64,000 bases of DNA, taken from Zestomonas carbonaria. GTDB taxonomy: Bacteria; Pseudomonadota; Gammaproteobacteria; Pseudomonadales; Pseudomonadaceae. A program made the position numbers and the translations under genes. Below the pieces are notes generated by a model. It saw nothing but the letters and a program-made list of their open reading frames with translations. It ran no database searches and was not told where the DNA came from. The stretch lies in the NCBI RefSeq assembly GCF_904061905.1, contig NZ_CAJFCI010000060.1, positions 1 through 64,000 on the forward strand, given 5' to 3'. Positions 1 through 9,143 of the stretch are shown here, piece by piece (positions within the stretch are counted from its first letter, which is position 1; each line of letters starts with the position of its first letter).

Positions 1-384
1 GTTGATGCCCTGGGCGCGGAGGACGCTGTCGAGGATCTGCGGGACGCTGCGCTGCTGGAAGATCCGCCAGTTGGAGCGCAGCTCGGCGCGGGCCAGGGCG
101 GGCTCGACCACGGCGCTGTAGCGGGTGCGGCGGAAACCGGTGTCGCCCTGGGCGAAGGCGCTGACCAGGCCGTGGACATGGCGCACCGCCCGCTCGCCGC
201 GCCAGAGGGTGAACAGCGCGGGCCGGTCGAGGATGGCGCCGAAATCCACGGCGGGGTCGCGGCTGGAGAGCTCGAGGGTCAACCGGAAGGGCATGGACAG
301 CCCTTCGTCCAGCTCGAAGGAGATGACCTCGAAGTCGCCGCTGGCGGGCGCGAAGGTGAAGCGCAGGTCGGATTGGCGGGGCAT
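1..384 (-). CDS. vgrG: Type VI secretion tip protein VgrG (5' part, cut by window edge)
   Basis: The first 128 codons of a gene that runs off the left end of the window. The start ATG (complement of 382-384) has AGGAG about six bases upstream. The translation begins MPRQSDLRFTF and continues with FELDEGLSMPFRLTLEL, DRPALFTLW and HGLVSAF, then SVPQILDSVL. This is the typical N-terminal gp27-like region of VgrG, which forms the trimeric spike of the type VI secretion tube. The C-terminal gp5-like needle and any effector extension are outside the window. It is transcribed away from pelA, so the 385-863 gap is a divergent regulatory region. Family assignment rests on recognised N-terminal motifs only. 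Confidence 0.85.
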   Translation of the reverse strand, partial: MPRQSDLRFTFAPASGDFEVISFELDEGLSMPFRLTLELSSRDPAVDFGAILDRPALFTLWRGERAVRHVHGLVSAFAQGDTGFRRTRYSAVVEPALARAELRSNWRIFQQRSVPQILDSVLRAQGIN

Positions 385-617
385 CGCAGGCTCCTTGCCG
401 ATGGTTCGGCATCCTTGCAGGAATGGCACGCCGCACCATCGGGGGGCAGGGAGGAGCGATCAATAGGACTTTTCTGGAATATGTGCGGGGTGGATTCTGG
501 TGTGAGCGGCACCTCTTTCCGGGTGCCGACCCGATCGCATTTGCGGGGAGGCAACCCAGGTGCGGAGGGTTTGCAACCCATGCCGCACGATAGTGCCAGT
601 ATATTGGCATGCTAAGT

Positions 618-631
618 GACTAAAAATTGAC
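618..631. promoter_or_regulatory. Candidate FleQ box 1
   Basis: GACTAAAAATTGAC matches the FleQ consensus GTCAATAAATTGAC at 11 of 14 positions. It lies exactly 50 bases upstream of the better box at 668-681. FleQ is known to bind two sites at the P. aeruginosa pel promoter and to switch from repressor to activator with c-di-GMP. Confidence 0.45.
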
Positions 632-667
632 GATAAGCCATCGAATAAATCAATAAGCTATTCAATA

Positions 668-681
668 GACAATAAATTGAC
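668..681. promoter_or_regulatory. Candidate FleQ box 2 of the pel promoter
   Basis: GACAATAAATTGAC matches the FleQ consensus GTCAATAAATTGAC at 13 of 14 positions. It overlaps the candidate -35 hexamer TTGACA at 677-682, where a bound repressor would block RNA polymerase. Confidence 0.7.
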
Positions 682-863
682 ATTTCTCCGGTAAAGCTGA
701 TTCAATCCCGCAGAGTTAATCGGGATATTTGGACTAGGGACCGGCAGCGTTCTGCTCTTGGATGGTAGTGGGAGCGAGTGGGTGGGCTGTAGCAATCGGG
801 GGCAGCCATGTCGGACCCGCTAAAAAGGAAGTCGGTGCGTCAAGCACCGCAGCTCATGGAATT

Positions 864-3644
864 ATGCGACTGACTGATTCGAGGGGGATGGCCAGGTCTA
901 TCGGCCTGGCCGTGCTGTTGTTTGCTTCAGTGGCCCTTGCCAAGCCTTCCAGTGTGGCGTTCTGGTATGCCGACCAGCCGCCGCTGGCAGAGCTGGCGCA
1001 GTTCGACTGGGCGGTGCTGGAGCCGGGCCACGCCTCGGCCGCCGATGTCTCCTATCTGAAGACCCAGGGCAGCGTGCCTTTCGCCTATCTGTCGGTAGGC
1101 GAGTTCGACGGCGACGCCACGGACCTCGCCAGCACCGGACTCAGCGATGGCGCCAGTTCCGTGCGCAACGATGCCTGGAGCAGCCAGGTCATGGACCTGG
1201 GCTCGCCGGTATGGCGCAAGCACCTGCTCGAACGCGCCACCGAATTGCGCCAGCAAGGCTACGACGGCCTGTTCCTCGACACTCTCGACAGCTTCCAGAT
1301 GCAGGCCGAAGACCAGCGCGATGCCCAGCGCCAGGCATTGGCCAGCCTGCTGGCGGAAATGCATCGCCGCGAGCCGGGGCTGAAGCTGTTCTTCAATCGT
1401 GGCTTCGAAGTGCTGCCCGAGCTACCGGGCGTGGCGTCGGCAGTGGCGGTGGAGTCGATCCACTCCGGCTGGGACGCCGCCAGCTCGCGTTACCGCGAAG
1501 TGCCGCAGGAAGACCGCGAGTGGTTGCAGCCGCACCTGGAAAAACTGCGTGCCCAGGGAACGCCCATCGTTGCCATCGACTATCTGCCGCCGGAAAGCCG
1601 CGACCAGGCCCGTGCCCTGGCCGCGCGATTGAAGGCCGAGGGCTTCATTCCCTACGTGACCACCCCGGCGCTGGACTCCCTGGGCGTCGGCGCACTGGAG
1701 GTGCAGCCGCGCCGTCTCGCGCTGGTGTACGACCCGAGGGAAGGGGACCTGGAACTCAATCCGGGGCACATTCACCTGGGCGGCCTGCTGGAATACCTCG
1801 GCTATCGCATCGACTACTGGCCTTCCGACTCCCTGCCGCAGCGTCCGCTGAAAGGGCTCTACGCCGGCGTGGTGATCTGGATGACCAGCGGCCCGCCGGA
1901 AGCCAGCGACGCCTTCGACGCCTGGCTGGATGCCCGCGTGGACGAGCAAGTGCCGATCGCCTTCCTCGCCGGCTTGCCGGTCGACAACGACAGCCTGTTG
2001 CAGCGCCTGGGCATGCGGACCCTGTCCCAGCCGCTGCGGGGAACCCCGACGCTGGAGTCCCACGACAGAACCCTCGTCGGCTCCTTCGAGGCGCCCCTGA
2101 CGATCCGCACGCGCGACCTGCCGGCGCTCACCGTGACCGATCCGCAGCGGACCACCGCCGCGCTGGTCCTGCAAGGCGACGGCCGCCGCTACGTTCCCGT
2201 GGCGACCGGCCCCTGGGGTGGCGTCGCGCTGGCGCCCTACGTGCTCGAAGAGGCGCTAGACCATCGGCGCTGGATCATCGATCCGTTCGCCTTCGTCCAG
2301 CGGGCGCTGGGCCTGCCGCCGCTGCCCAGTCCTGACGCGACCACCGAGAACGGCCGGCGCATCGCCACCGTGCACATCGACGGCGACGGCTTCGTCTCGC
2401 GGGCGGAAGTGCCGGGCACGCCCTATGCGGGCCAGCAGGTGCTGGAAGACTTCATCAAGCCCTATCCGTTCCTCACCTCGGTATCGGTGATCGAGGGCGA
2501 GGTCGGGCCGAAGGGCATGTATCCCCACCTGGCCCGCGAGCTGGAGCCGATCGCGAGGAAGATCTTCGCCGACTCCAAGGTCGAGGTGGCCAGCCATACC
2601 TTCAGCCACCCGTTCTTCTGGCAGCCGGACAAGGCCTCGCAGCGCGAGGGGTTCGAAGCGCAGTACGGCTACAAGATGGCGATTCCCGGCTACGACAAGG
2701 TGGACCTGCGCCGCGAAGTCGTCGGTACCCGCGACTACATCAACGAGCGGCTGACCACGTCGGACAAGCCGGTGAAGATGATCTTCTGGTCCGGCGACGC
2801 CCTGCCTGACGCCGCCACCATCAAGCTGGCCTACGACAGCGGGCTGCCGAACGTCAACGGCGGCAACACCGCGCTGACCAAGGCCTTCCCGTCGCTCACC
2901 GGCCTCTACCCACTGATCCGCCCCACCAGCGGCGGCGTGCACTACTACGCGCCGATCATCAACGAGAACGTCTACACCAACCTGTGGACCGGGCCCTACT
3001 ACGGTTTCCGCGGCGTGCTCGACACCTTCGAGCTGACCGACCAGCCGCGCCGCCTGCGCGGGCTGCACCTCTATTACCACTTCTATTCCGGCACCAAGCA
3101 GGCGTCGATCCGCACCATGCACGAGATCTATCGGACGATGCTGAAGCAGCAGCCGTTGTCGTTGTGGATGAGCGACTACGTCACGCGCCTGGAAGGTTTG
3201 CACCAGGCCAGCCTGGCCAAGCGGGCCGATGGCGCCTGGCAACTGCGCGGGCTCAATGGCTTGCGCACCCTGCGCCTGGACCCGGCGTTGGGCTGGCCGG
3301 ACCTGGCCCGCTCCAGGGGAGTGGCCGGCGTGCGCGATCTGCCGCAGGGGCGCTACGTCCACCTCAGTGATCCAAATGCCGTGCTGGCCCTGCGTGCCAC
3401 GCGCGATCCGCGCCCCGCGCTGGAAGAGGCCAACCTGCCGCTGAGCGGCTGGAGCTACCGGGGGGAGAACCAGGTGGCCTTCTCGTTCCGCGGGGACATG
3501 CCGCTGCACTTCAGCGTGCGGGCTTCCGGCACCTGCCGGGTAACGGTCGCGGGCAAGCCATACCACGGGCAAGGCGCGAACGGTCTGTGGAATTTCGAAC
3601 TGCCGATGAAACAGGTGCGTGATGGTCAACTTGTCTGTAACTGA
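864..3644 (+). CDS. pelA: Pel polysaccharide deacetylase and hydrolase PelA
   Basis: A periplasmic enzyme that hydrolyses and partly deacetylates the GalN/GalNAc-rich Pel polysaccharide before export. I start at ATG 864 (926 aa) because it gives a clean signal peptide ending ...FASVALA before KPSSVAFWYA; the frame is open to 762. The N-terminal glycoside hydrolase domain keeps FLDTLDSF (Asp139) and VAVESIH (Glu197), which correspond to the catalytic residues described for P. aeruginosa PelA. A central domain is followed by a CE4-like deacetylase with HIDGDGF (Asp506, Asp508) and SHTFSHPF (His578, His582) as metal and catalytic residues. A C-terminal beta-rich region ends in MKQVRDGQLVC. The 3' end overlaps pelB, indicating translational coupling. 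First gene of pelABCDEFG. Confidence 0.96.
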   Translation: MRLTDSRGMARSIGLAVLLFASVALAKPSSVAFWYADQPPLAELAQFDWAVLEPGHASAADVSYLKTQGSVPFAYLSVGEFDGDATDLASTGLSDGASSVRNDAWSSQVMDLGSPVWRKHLLERATELRQQGYDGLFLDTLDSFQMQAEDQRDAQRQALASLLAEMHRREPGLKLFFNRGFEVLPELPGVASAVAVESIHSGWDAASSRYREVPQEDREWLQPHLEKLRAQGTPIVAIDYLPPESRDQARALAARLKAEGFIPYVTTPALDSLGVGALEVQPRRLALVYDPREGDLELNPGHIHLGGLLEYLGYRIDYWPSDSLPQRPLKGLYAGVVIWMTSGPPEASDAFDAWLDARVDEQVPIAFLAGLPVDNDSLLQRLGMRTLSQPLRGTPTLESHDRTLVGSFEAPLTIRTRDLPALTVTDPQRTTAALVLQGDGRRYVPVATGPWGGVALAPYVLEEALDHRRWIIDPFAFVQRALGLPPLPSPDATTENGRRIATVHIDGDGFVSRAEVPGTPYAGQQVLEDFIKPYPFLTSVSVIEGEVGPKGMYPHLARELEPIARKIFADSKVEVASHTFSHPFFWQPDKASQREGFEAQYGYKMAIPGYDKVDLRREVVGTRDYINERLTTSDKPVKMIFWSGDALPDAATIKLAYDSGLPNVNGGNTALTKAFPSLTGLYPLIRPTSGGVHYYAPIINENVYTNLWTGPYYGFRGVLDTFELTDQPRRLRGLHLYYHFYSGTKQASIRTMHEIYRTMLKQQPLSLWMSDYVTRLEGLHQASLAKRADGAWQLRGLNGLRTLRLDPALGWPDLARSRGVAGVRDLPQGRYVHLSDPNAVLALRATRDPRPALEEANLPLSGWSYRGENQVAFSFRGDMPLHFSVRASGTCRVTVAGKPYHGQGANGLWNFELPMKQVRDGQLVCN

Positions 3645-6600
3645 TAACAGCGAGAAGACGCGCCTGCTCAACCCCTGGATGATCGTGCTGGTCGCATTGA
3701 TCGTCGCTGCGTTGCTGGCGTTGTCGTACAAGAGCGAAGAGGTGTTCCTGCCGGCGGACGACGAGAAGCCGGACGCGGTGGCGATCGGCTACACCGAATT
3801 GCTGCTCCAGGCCCACCCGGACGACGACCGCCTGCGGGTGCGGCTGATCGACCAGTTGATCCAGTTCGGCGACCTCAAGCGGGCGCGCGAATACCTGAGC
3901 CAGTTCCAGGAGCGGGTGTTGGCCGTCGCGCCTTTCTACGCGGCGGTGCTGGATATCCTCGGCGCCCAGGCCAACCCGGAAGGCATCGACGAAGCCGAGC
4001 GGCTGCGCCTGGTCGAGCAGTTGCGCGCGCTCGATCGTGCGACGCTGGACAACGCCATGCTCGAACGCCAGGCGAGGCATGCCTTGCACCTCGACGCCCC
4101 GGACGTGGCGGTGCTCGCCTACCTGGAACTGGCCGAGCGTGATCCGAAGCGGCGGCAAGACTGGCTGGACAAGGCGGCGCGCTGGAGCCTGGCCATGGAC
4201 GACCAGGGCAGGGCGGCGCAGCTCTACCTGCAACTGGCCGACGCGGAGCAGGACCCGGCCAAGCGCACCGAATACCTGCACAAGGCGTTCAGCAGCCTGC
4301 TGGCCGCCGACAAGGGCGAGCAGGCCGCCGAACTGCTGGCGGCGCATCTGGACGAGCTGGGCAGCGACCAGGAGTCCCTGGACTGGCTGGCCGACGGCGT
4401 GCTCGCCGCCCAGGGCAATCGCCGCTACGACCTCGCCGAGCTTTTCATCCAGCGCTGGCGCGGCCTGCGGGAAAACGACTCGCGCGCCATCGCCGCGGAC
4501 TTCCGCCTCAGCCTGGCTTCCGGCGCCATCGAGAGGGCCTGGCAGCTCGGTCCCGAACTGCTCGGCGTGAACCCCGGCGACCGCCAGTTGCTGGCCGAGC
4601 TGGCGCGCCTGGGCGAGTGGACGGGGCATCCGCAACAGGCGCTGGAATACTGGATCGAGCTGCTGAAGGGCGGTGAAGAGCCGACCCTGCGCGAACACGC
4701 CTGGCGCCTGGCGCTGCAACTGTTCGACTTCGACAGCGCGGTAGGCGCGCTGGCCGCGCTGGAAGCCCAGCGGCAGATGTCGGACGAGGAGGTCGACGCG
4801 CTCGTCTACAGCCACGAGACCCGTGGCACGCCGGAGGACGCGGAAGCCTGGCTGCGCGGCTACGTGCGGCACTACCCGGGGCACCGCTATGCCTGGCAGC
4901 GCCTGCAAATGCTGCTGGAAAACACCCAGCAGCTTCAGGAAGAGACGCCGCACTGGGCCGCCATGGCGCAACGCTTCCCGCTGAGCCTGGAGGAGCGCAT
5001 CCGCTGGGCGGAGACCCACTGGAACCTGTTCGAACTGCAACAGGCCTGGGACGTGCTCACCGCGGTGGACGCCGACAGCGTGGTCGACCCCGAGTACTGG
5101 AGCCTGCGCGCCAGCCTGGCCTGGGATCTGGAGCGGGACGAGGAGACGCGTCTCGCCTACGAGCGTTTGCAGGCACTGGACGTTCCCCTCGCGCGCGACG
5201 ACGAGGACCGCCTGATCAGCCTCTATTGGGATCGCGATCCACGGCGGGCCCTGACCATCCTGACCGAGAGCTGGCAGCGCACGCGCAACCCGCTGCGCCT
5301 GGTCATCGCCCTGCAACTGGCCGAGGTCCTGCACGACTGGAAGGCGCTGAAGGCTCTGCTGGAGGATGCCGAAAGCGCCCCGAACGGCACCGGCAGCCCG
5401 CAGTACTGGATCGCCCGCGCGGCCCTGGCCGCGCACGAGGAGCGGCTCGAAGAGGCCGAGCAGTTCTATCGCGAGGCGCTGACCCGCTTCCCGGAAGAGA
5501 ACCTGGTCCGCGAGCGCATGCTGTGGTTCCACATCGACCACGGCCAGCGCGAGGCGCTAGCGCCGCTCCTGCAGCAATGGCGGGCGCGGGCCTACAAGGA
5601 CAGCCGCCTGTGGCTGCCGTTCGCCACCGGCCACCTGCTGCTCAACCGCACCGAAGAGGCGCTGGCCTGGTTCCGCCTGTACATCAAGTCCAATCCTGCG
5701 GACCGGCTGGTGCAGGCCGCCTATGCCGATGCCCTCGATGCCGCCGGCTACCAGGACCGGGCCCTGCGTCTGCGCCGCCAGTTGCTGGCCGGGCTGGACC
5801 GCGAACGGCTGCTGGCCACGCCGGAAGGCTTTGCCGCCTACCTGCGCCTGCTCACCGTCAGCCAGGGACCGCTGCTGGCCCAGCGCGAGGCGCGCCGGGC
5901 CTGGAACGGCGAGCCGGCGATGCTGGAGGTCTGGTTCGAGCATTTCCTCGAACAGCTCGACGCGGGCAACCGGTCGGCCCTCAAGGACGACTGGCTGGCC
6001 TGGGCGCGTGCCCGTGGCTTGAAGGTGAACGACTACGAGCAGGTCCAGCAGGCCCTGCGTACCGACAATCGCGTGGCGCTGGAACGCATGCTGGCGCGCG
6101 GCAACCTGGACCCGGCGCATCAGGTGGAGGTGCTGGCGCGCCTGGGCCACGGCGGCGAGGCGCTGGGTACGGGCCTGAGCGCCCTGGGCGACGAGCAGTC
6201 GGCGTCGGTCCGCGAGCAACTGCTGCACCAGACCACGGGCTTGCTCGAACGCACGCCGCAGGGCCTGCAACTGGGCTGGCGCAAACAGGACTACGGCGAT
6301 CTCGACTTCAAGGGCCCGAGCCTGGAAGTGGCGCGCCACCTGGGCGACGACTGGTACGCCGATCTCAAGCTGGGGCAGGGACGCTACGACAGCGACAACC
6401 TCGACAGCTCGGTGATGGGCAGCGAGCACAACGCCCAGTTGTTGCTGCGCCGCGAACTGTCCGACGGGGCTCTCGACCTGACCCTGGACAGCAGTTGGCG
6501 CGACGACGAGGACCGCCACGGCTTCGGCCTGGAGCGTATCTGGCGACTGAGCTCGCGCGACGAGCTGGGATTGGCCCTGGACTGGCACCGGGAAACCGAG

Positions 6601-7221
6601 GAGACCGGCCTGCTGCGTGCCCTGGGCATGCGCGACAGTATCAGCGTGCGCGGCCAGCACGGCTTTTCCGCGCGCGACCAGTTGGCCTGGTCGCTGGCCC
6701 ACAACCGCTACTCCTCGCGCCAGGGCGACGACCTCGGCAGCGGCGAAGCCGTCTCCCTGGAGTGGGGACATGCACTGTTCTTCGATGACCCGTCCTGGCT
6801 GCTGCGCAGCGGCGTCGACTACCAGCACAACCGCGTGGAAAGCCGGGTGCCGGACGAGTTGCTGGCCGCCAACGGCGGTGCCTTCGTGCCGTTCGACGAT
6901 GCGCCGGGAGCGATCGTTTCCGGCAACGAACTGCTGCAGGACCGCTATGGCCAGGTCTACTTCGGCAGCACCTGGCGGCGCGGCTTCCCCGGCGCGCTGA
7001 ACCGCACCCGCCCGCAATTCACCTGGATGGTGGACACCCTGGTCGGCTGGCAATGGACCGAGCGGGAGTTCAACTACGGAATCAACGTCGGCCTCGGCAT
7101 GGAACTGCTGGGCGACGATGAGTTGGCGTTCACCGCCGGCTATCAATCCGCTCCCCGGGGCGGCGAGGGCGATGCCGGTGGCTCGCTTGGCGTTACCTAC
7201 AGCACCCGCTTCGGGCGCTGA
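3622..7221 (+). CDS. pelB: Pel outer-membrane export protein PelB (TPR scaffold and beta-barrel porin)
   Basis: About 1199 residues, close to the 1193 of PAO1. An N-terminal inner-membrane helix (NPWMIVLVALIVAALLALSY, residues ~17-36) is followed by a very long periplasmic array of TPR-type helical hairpins to about residue 880. The last ~320 residues alternate in beta-barrel style (GLQLGWRKQDYGDLDF, FGLERIWRLSSRDELGL, FTWMVDTLVGWQW) and form the outer-membrane channel for Pel. The TPR part is known to bring PelA and the channel together. The gene overlaps pelA by 23 bases. I prefer ATG 3622; an in-frame GTG lies one codon earlier. Confidence 0.96.
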   Translation: MVNLSVTDNSEKTRLLNPWMIVLVALIVAALLALSYKSEEVFLPADDEKPDAVAIGYTELLLQAHPDDDRLRVRLIDQLIQFGDLKRAREYLSQFQERVLAVAPFYAAVLDILGAQANPEGIDEAERLRLVEQLRALDRATLDNAMLERQARHALHLDAPDVAVLAYLELAERDPKRRQDWLDKAARWSLAMDDQGRAAQLYLQLADAEQDPAKRTEYLHKAFSSLLAADKGEQAAELLAAHLDELGSDQESLDWLADGVLAAQGNRRYDLAELFIQRWRGLRENDSRAIAADFRLSLASGAIERAWQLGPELLGVNPGDRQLLAELARLGEWTGHPQQALEYWIELLKGGEEPTLREHAWRLALQLFDFDSAVGALAALEAQRQMSDEEVDALVYSHETRGTPEDAEAWLRGYVRHYPGHRYAWQRLQMLLENTQQLQEETPHWAAMAQRFPLSLEERIRWAETHWNLFELQQAWDVLTAVDADSVVDPEYWSLRASLAWDLERDEETRLAYERLQALDVPLARDDEDRLISLYWDRDPRRALTILTESWQRTRNPLRLVIALQLAEVLHDWKALKALLEDAESAPNGTGSPQYWIARAALAAHEERLEEAEQFYREALTRFPEENLVRERMLWFHIDHGQREALAPLLQQWRARAYKDSRLWLPFATGHLLLNRTEEALAWFRLYIKSNPADRLVQAAYADALDAAGYQDRALRLRRQLLAGLDRERLLATPEGFAAYLRLLTVSQGPLLAQREARRAWNGEPAMLEVWFEHFLEQLDAGNRSALKDDWLAWARARGLKVNDYEQVQQALRTDNRVALERMLARGNLDPAHQVEVLARLGHGGEALGTGLSALGDEQSASVREQLLHQTTGLLERTPQGLQLGWRKQDYGDLDFKGPSLEVARHLGDDWYADLKLGQGRYDSDNLDSSVMGSEHNAQLLLRRELSDGALDLTLDSSWRDDEDRHGFGLERIWRLSSRDELGLALDWHRETEETGLLRALGMRDSISVRGQHGFSARDQLAWSLAHNRYSSRQGDDLGSGEAVSLEWGHALFFDDPSWLLRSGVDYQHNRVESRVPDELLAANGGAFVPFDDAPGAIVSGNELLQDRYGQVYFGSTWRRGFPGALNRTRPQFTWMVDTLVGWQWTEREFNYGINVGLGMELLGDDELAFTAGYQSAPRGGEGDAGGSLGVTYSTRFGR

Positions 7222-7248
7222 GCACGGAATTCAACAGGAGGAACGAAG

Positions 7249-7767
7249 ATGCAATCCATTCGCTGCCTGACCCTAGCGGTCATCGCCTTGTTCGTGGCGG
7301 GCTGCTCCAGCTTTACCAGCGAAAGCGGTTCTGCCTTGCCGCGCACCGCCGCCTGGGGGCTGGCGCCGCTGGTCAACTATTCGCAAGCGCCGCAGGCCGG
7401 TGAACGCGCCGAGCAGATCCTGCTCAGCGTGCTGGCCGAGGAGGGCGTGCGGCCGCGCCTGTACCCGGCGCCGGTGCAGAAGGACCTGCTGTTGCAGGAC
7501 GACCGCGACCGCCAGTACCAGGCGCTGGCCTGGGCGCGCCAGCAGAAGCTGGCCTATGTCGTCACCGGCAGCGTCGAGGAGTGGCAATACAAGAACGGCC
7601 TGGACGGCGAGCCGGCGGTCGGTATCAGCCTGCAAGTGCTGGAGCCGGACACCGGCCGCGTCGTGTGGAGCACCAGCGGGGCGCGTGCCGGCTGGTCGCG
7701 CGAAAGCCTGGCGGGCGCGGCGCAGAAAGTTCTGCGTGAGCTGGTCGGCGACCTCAACCTCGAGTAA
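7249..7767 (+). CDS. pelC: Pel outer-membrane lipoprotein PelC
   Basis: 172 residues, the same length as in P. aeruginosa. A lipoprotein signal with lipobox FVAGC puts the lipidated cysteine at residue 19; the +2 residue is Ser, which favours outer-membrane sorting. In P. aeruginosa PelC forms a twelve-subunit ring under the PelB channel, with an electronegative surface that guides the cationic polymer. The body (SGSALPRTAAWGLAPLVNYSQ, AYVVTGSVEEW, VVWSTSG) is the compact alpha/beta fold expected of the family. A strong ribosome site (AGGAGG) lies upstream, and the gene sits in the middle of the pel operon. Confidence 0.95.
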   Translation: MQSIRCLTLAVIALFVAGCSSFTSESGSALPRTAAWGLAPLVNYSQAPQAGERAEQILLSVLAEEGVRPRLYPAPVQKDLLLQDDRDRQYQALAWARQQKLAYVVTGSVEEWQYKNGLDGEPAVGISLQVLEPDTGRVVWSTSGARAGWSRESLAGAAQKVLRELVGDLNLE

Positions 7768-7772
7768 CGGAC

Positions 7773-9143
7773 ATGCAATCCGCCCAGAAGGATTACATCC
7801 TGGCGCCACGTGCCAGCGGCGAGGTTTCCTGGATGGAAACGCTGTTGCTCACATTGCTGTCGCTCGGCCTCGGCTACTGGTTTTCGCCGGAGGATCCGCT
7901 GCTGGTCTCGGAGCCGTTCCCCTGGATGATCCTCGCGCCATTGCTGCTCGGCATTCGCTACGGCTTCGTGCAGGGCCTGGCCAGCGCGGCCTTGCTGATC
8001 GCCGCGCTGTTCGCCTTCCGCGTCGCCGGCTGGGAAGCCTATGACCCGGTCCCGGCCGCGTTCGTGGTCGGCGTGCTGCTCTGCACCATGCTGGTGGGCG
8101 AGTTCCGCGACATCTGGGAACGCCGCCTGGAGCGCCTGAGCCTGGCCAACGACTATCGCCAGTTGCGCCTCGACGAGTTCACCCGTGCCCACCACATCCT
8201 GCGCATTTCCCACGACCGCCTCGAACAGCGCATCGCCGGCAACGACCAGAGCCTGCGCAGTTCGCTGCTCAGCCTGCGCGAGCAACTGCGCGCGCTGCCA
8301 CGCGAAGGAGATGCGCTGGCGGCCCTGGCGGAGACCGTGCTGTCGCTGCTGGCCCAGTACGGTTCGCTGCGGATCGCCGGCCTCTACCGGGTGCACGACA
8401 ACGTCCGGGTCGACGAGCGGCCGCTGGCGGTGCTCGGCGACATGGCCGAGCTGGACGGCAACGACCTGCTGGTGCGCCTGTGCCTGGAGCGCGGCGAACT
8501 GGTCAGCGTGCGCTCGGACCTGCTCGACCGTGGTGAGAGCCGCAGCCACTCCGCCCTGCAGGTCTGCGTGCCCCTGGTGGATACCGAGGACCGGATACTG
8601 GCCGTCCTGGCGGTGCAGCAGATGCCGTTCTTCATGTTCCACGAACGCAGCTTCAGCCTGCTGGCGATCCTGGCGGGACACATCGCCGACCTGTTGATGA
8701 GCGATCCGCAGGCGCTGCAGCTCCCGGATATCGACGCCCAGCATTACTCCCAGCTCCTCAAGCGTTCGTTGCTGGATGCCCGCGATCACGGGCTGCCGGC
8801 CTGCCTGTTCAGTTTCGAACTGACCGACGAAGCGCACGGCGAGGAACTGCAACGGCTGCTCGAAGGCAGCCAGCGCGGGCTGGACGTGCAGTTGAGGGTG
8901 CGCAACGGCCATGGCAACCGCCTGGTCCTGGTGCTGTTGCCGCTGACCTCGGCGGACGGCTCGCAAGGCTACCTGCGCCGCCTGCGGATGCTGGTCGCCG
9001 AACGCTTCGGCCCGACCCTGGAGCTGGAGGCGCTCGGCGTGCGCACCCATCACTACCAGTTGGAAGCCGGCAACGAGCGTGAAGCGTTGCGCCGCTTCCT
9101 CTTCAACGAGTGTGCATTGAATGATCAGCAAGTGGCTGTTTAG
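7773..9143 (+). CDS. pelD: Pel c-di-GMP receptor PelD
   Basis: 456 residues. Hydrophobic segments occupy residues ~20-115 (ETLLLTLLSLGLGYWF, PWMILAPLLLGIRYGF, ASAALLIAALFAF, AAFVVGVLLCTMLVGEF). A coiled stretch (~120-175), a GAF domain (~180-315) and a degenerate GGDEF domain follow. The allosteric I-site is intact: RGLD at residues 368-371 and Arg403 match R367, D370 and R402 reported as c-di-GMP ligands in P. aeruginosa PelD. The catalytic GGDEF signature itself is absent, so it is a receptor and not a cyclase. It forms the inner-membrane synthase complex with PelE, PelF and PelG. Its end overlaps pelE by 23 bases. Confidence 0.96.
   Translation: MQSAQKDYILAPRASGEVSWMETLLLTLLSLGLGYWFSPEDPLLVSEPFPWMILAPLLLGIRYGFVQGLASAALLIAALFAFRVAGWEAYDPVPAAFVVGVLLCTMLVGEFRDIWERRLERLSLANDYRQLRLDEFTRAHHILRISHDRLEQRIAGNDQSLRSSLLSLREQLRALPREGDALAALAETVLSLLAQYGSLRIAGLYRVHDNVRVDERPLAVLGDMAELDGNDLLVRLCLERGELVSVRSDLLDRGESRSHSALQVCVPLVDTEDRILAVLAVQQMPFFMFHERSFSLLAILAGHIADLLMSDPQALQLPDIDAQHYSQLLKRSLLDARDHGLPACLFSFELTDEAHGEELQRLLEGSQRGLDVQLRVRNGHGNRLVLVLLPLTSADGSQGYLRRLRMLVAERFGPTLELEALGVRTHHYQLEAGNEREALRRFLFNECALNDQQVAV

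Larger units (their letters stand above)
385..863. promoter_or_regulatory. Divergent vgrG-pelA intergenic region
   Basis: A 479-base gap without a convincing gene. The part nearest vgrG is GC-rich; from about 585 to 720 it becomes strikingly AT-rich, the usual look of a regulated Pseudomonas promoter. It holds the FleQ-like boxes listed separately and a possible promoter with TTGACA at 677-682 and TTCAAT at 701-706 (18-base spacing). That would give a pelA leader of about 150 bases. The pelA reading frame is open back to 762, but the extra residues do not look like PelA. Confidence 0.6.

Noticed and set aside
762..863. PelA start at 762
   Set aside because: The extra 34 residues are not PelA-like and would bury the signal peptide; ATG 864 gives a clean one.
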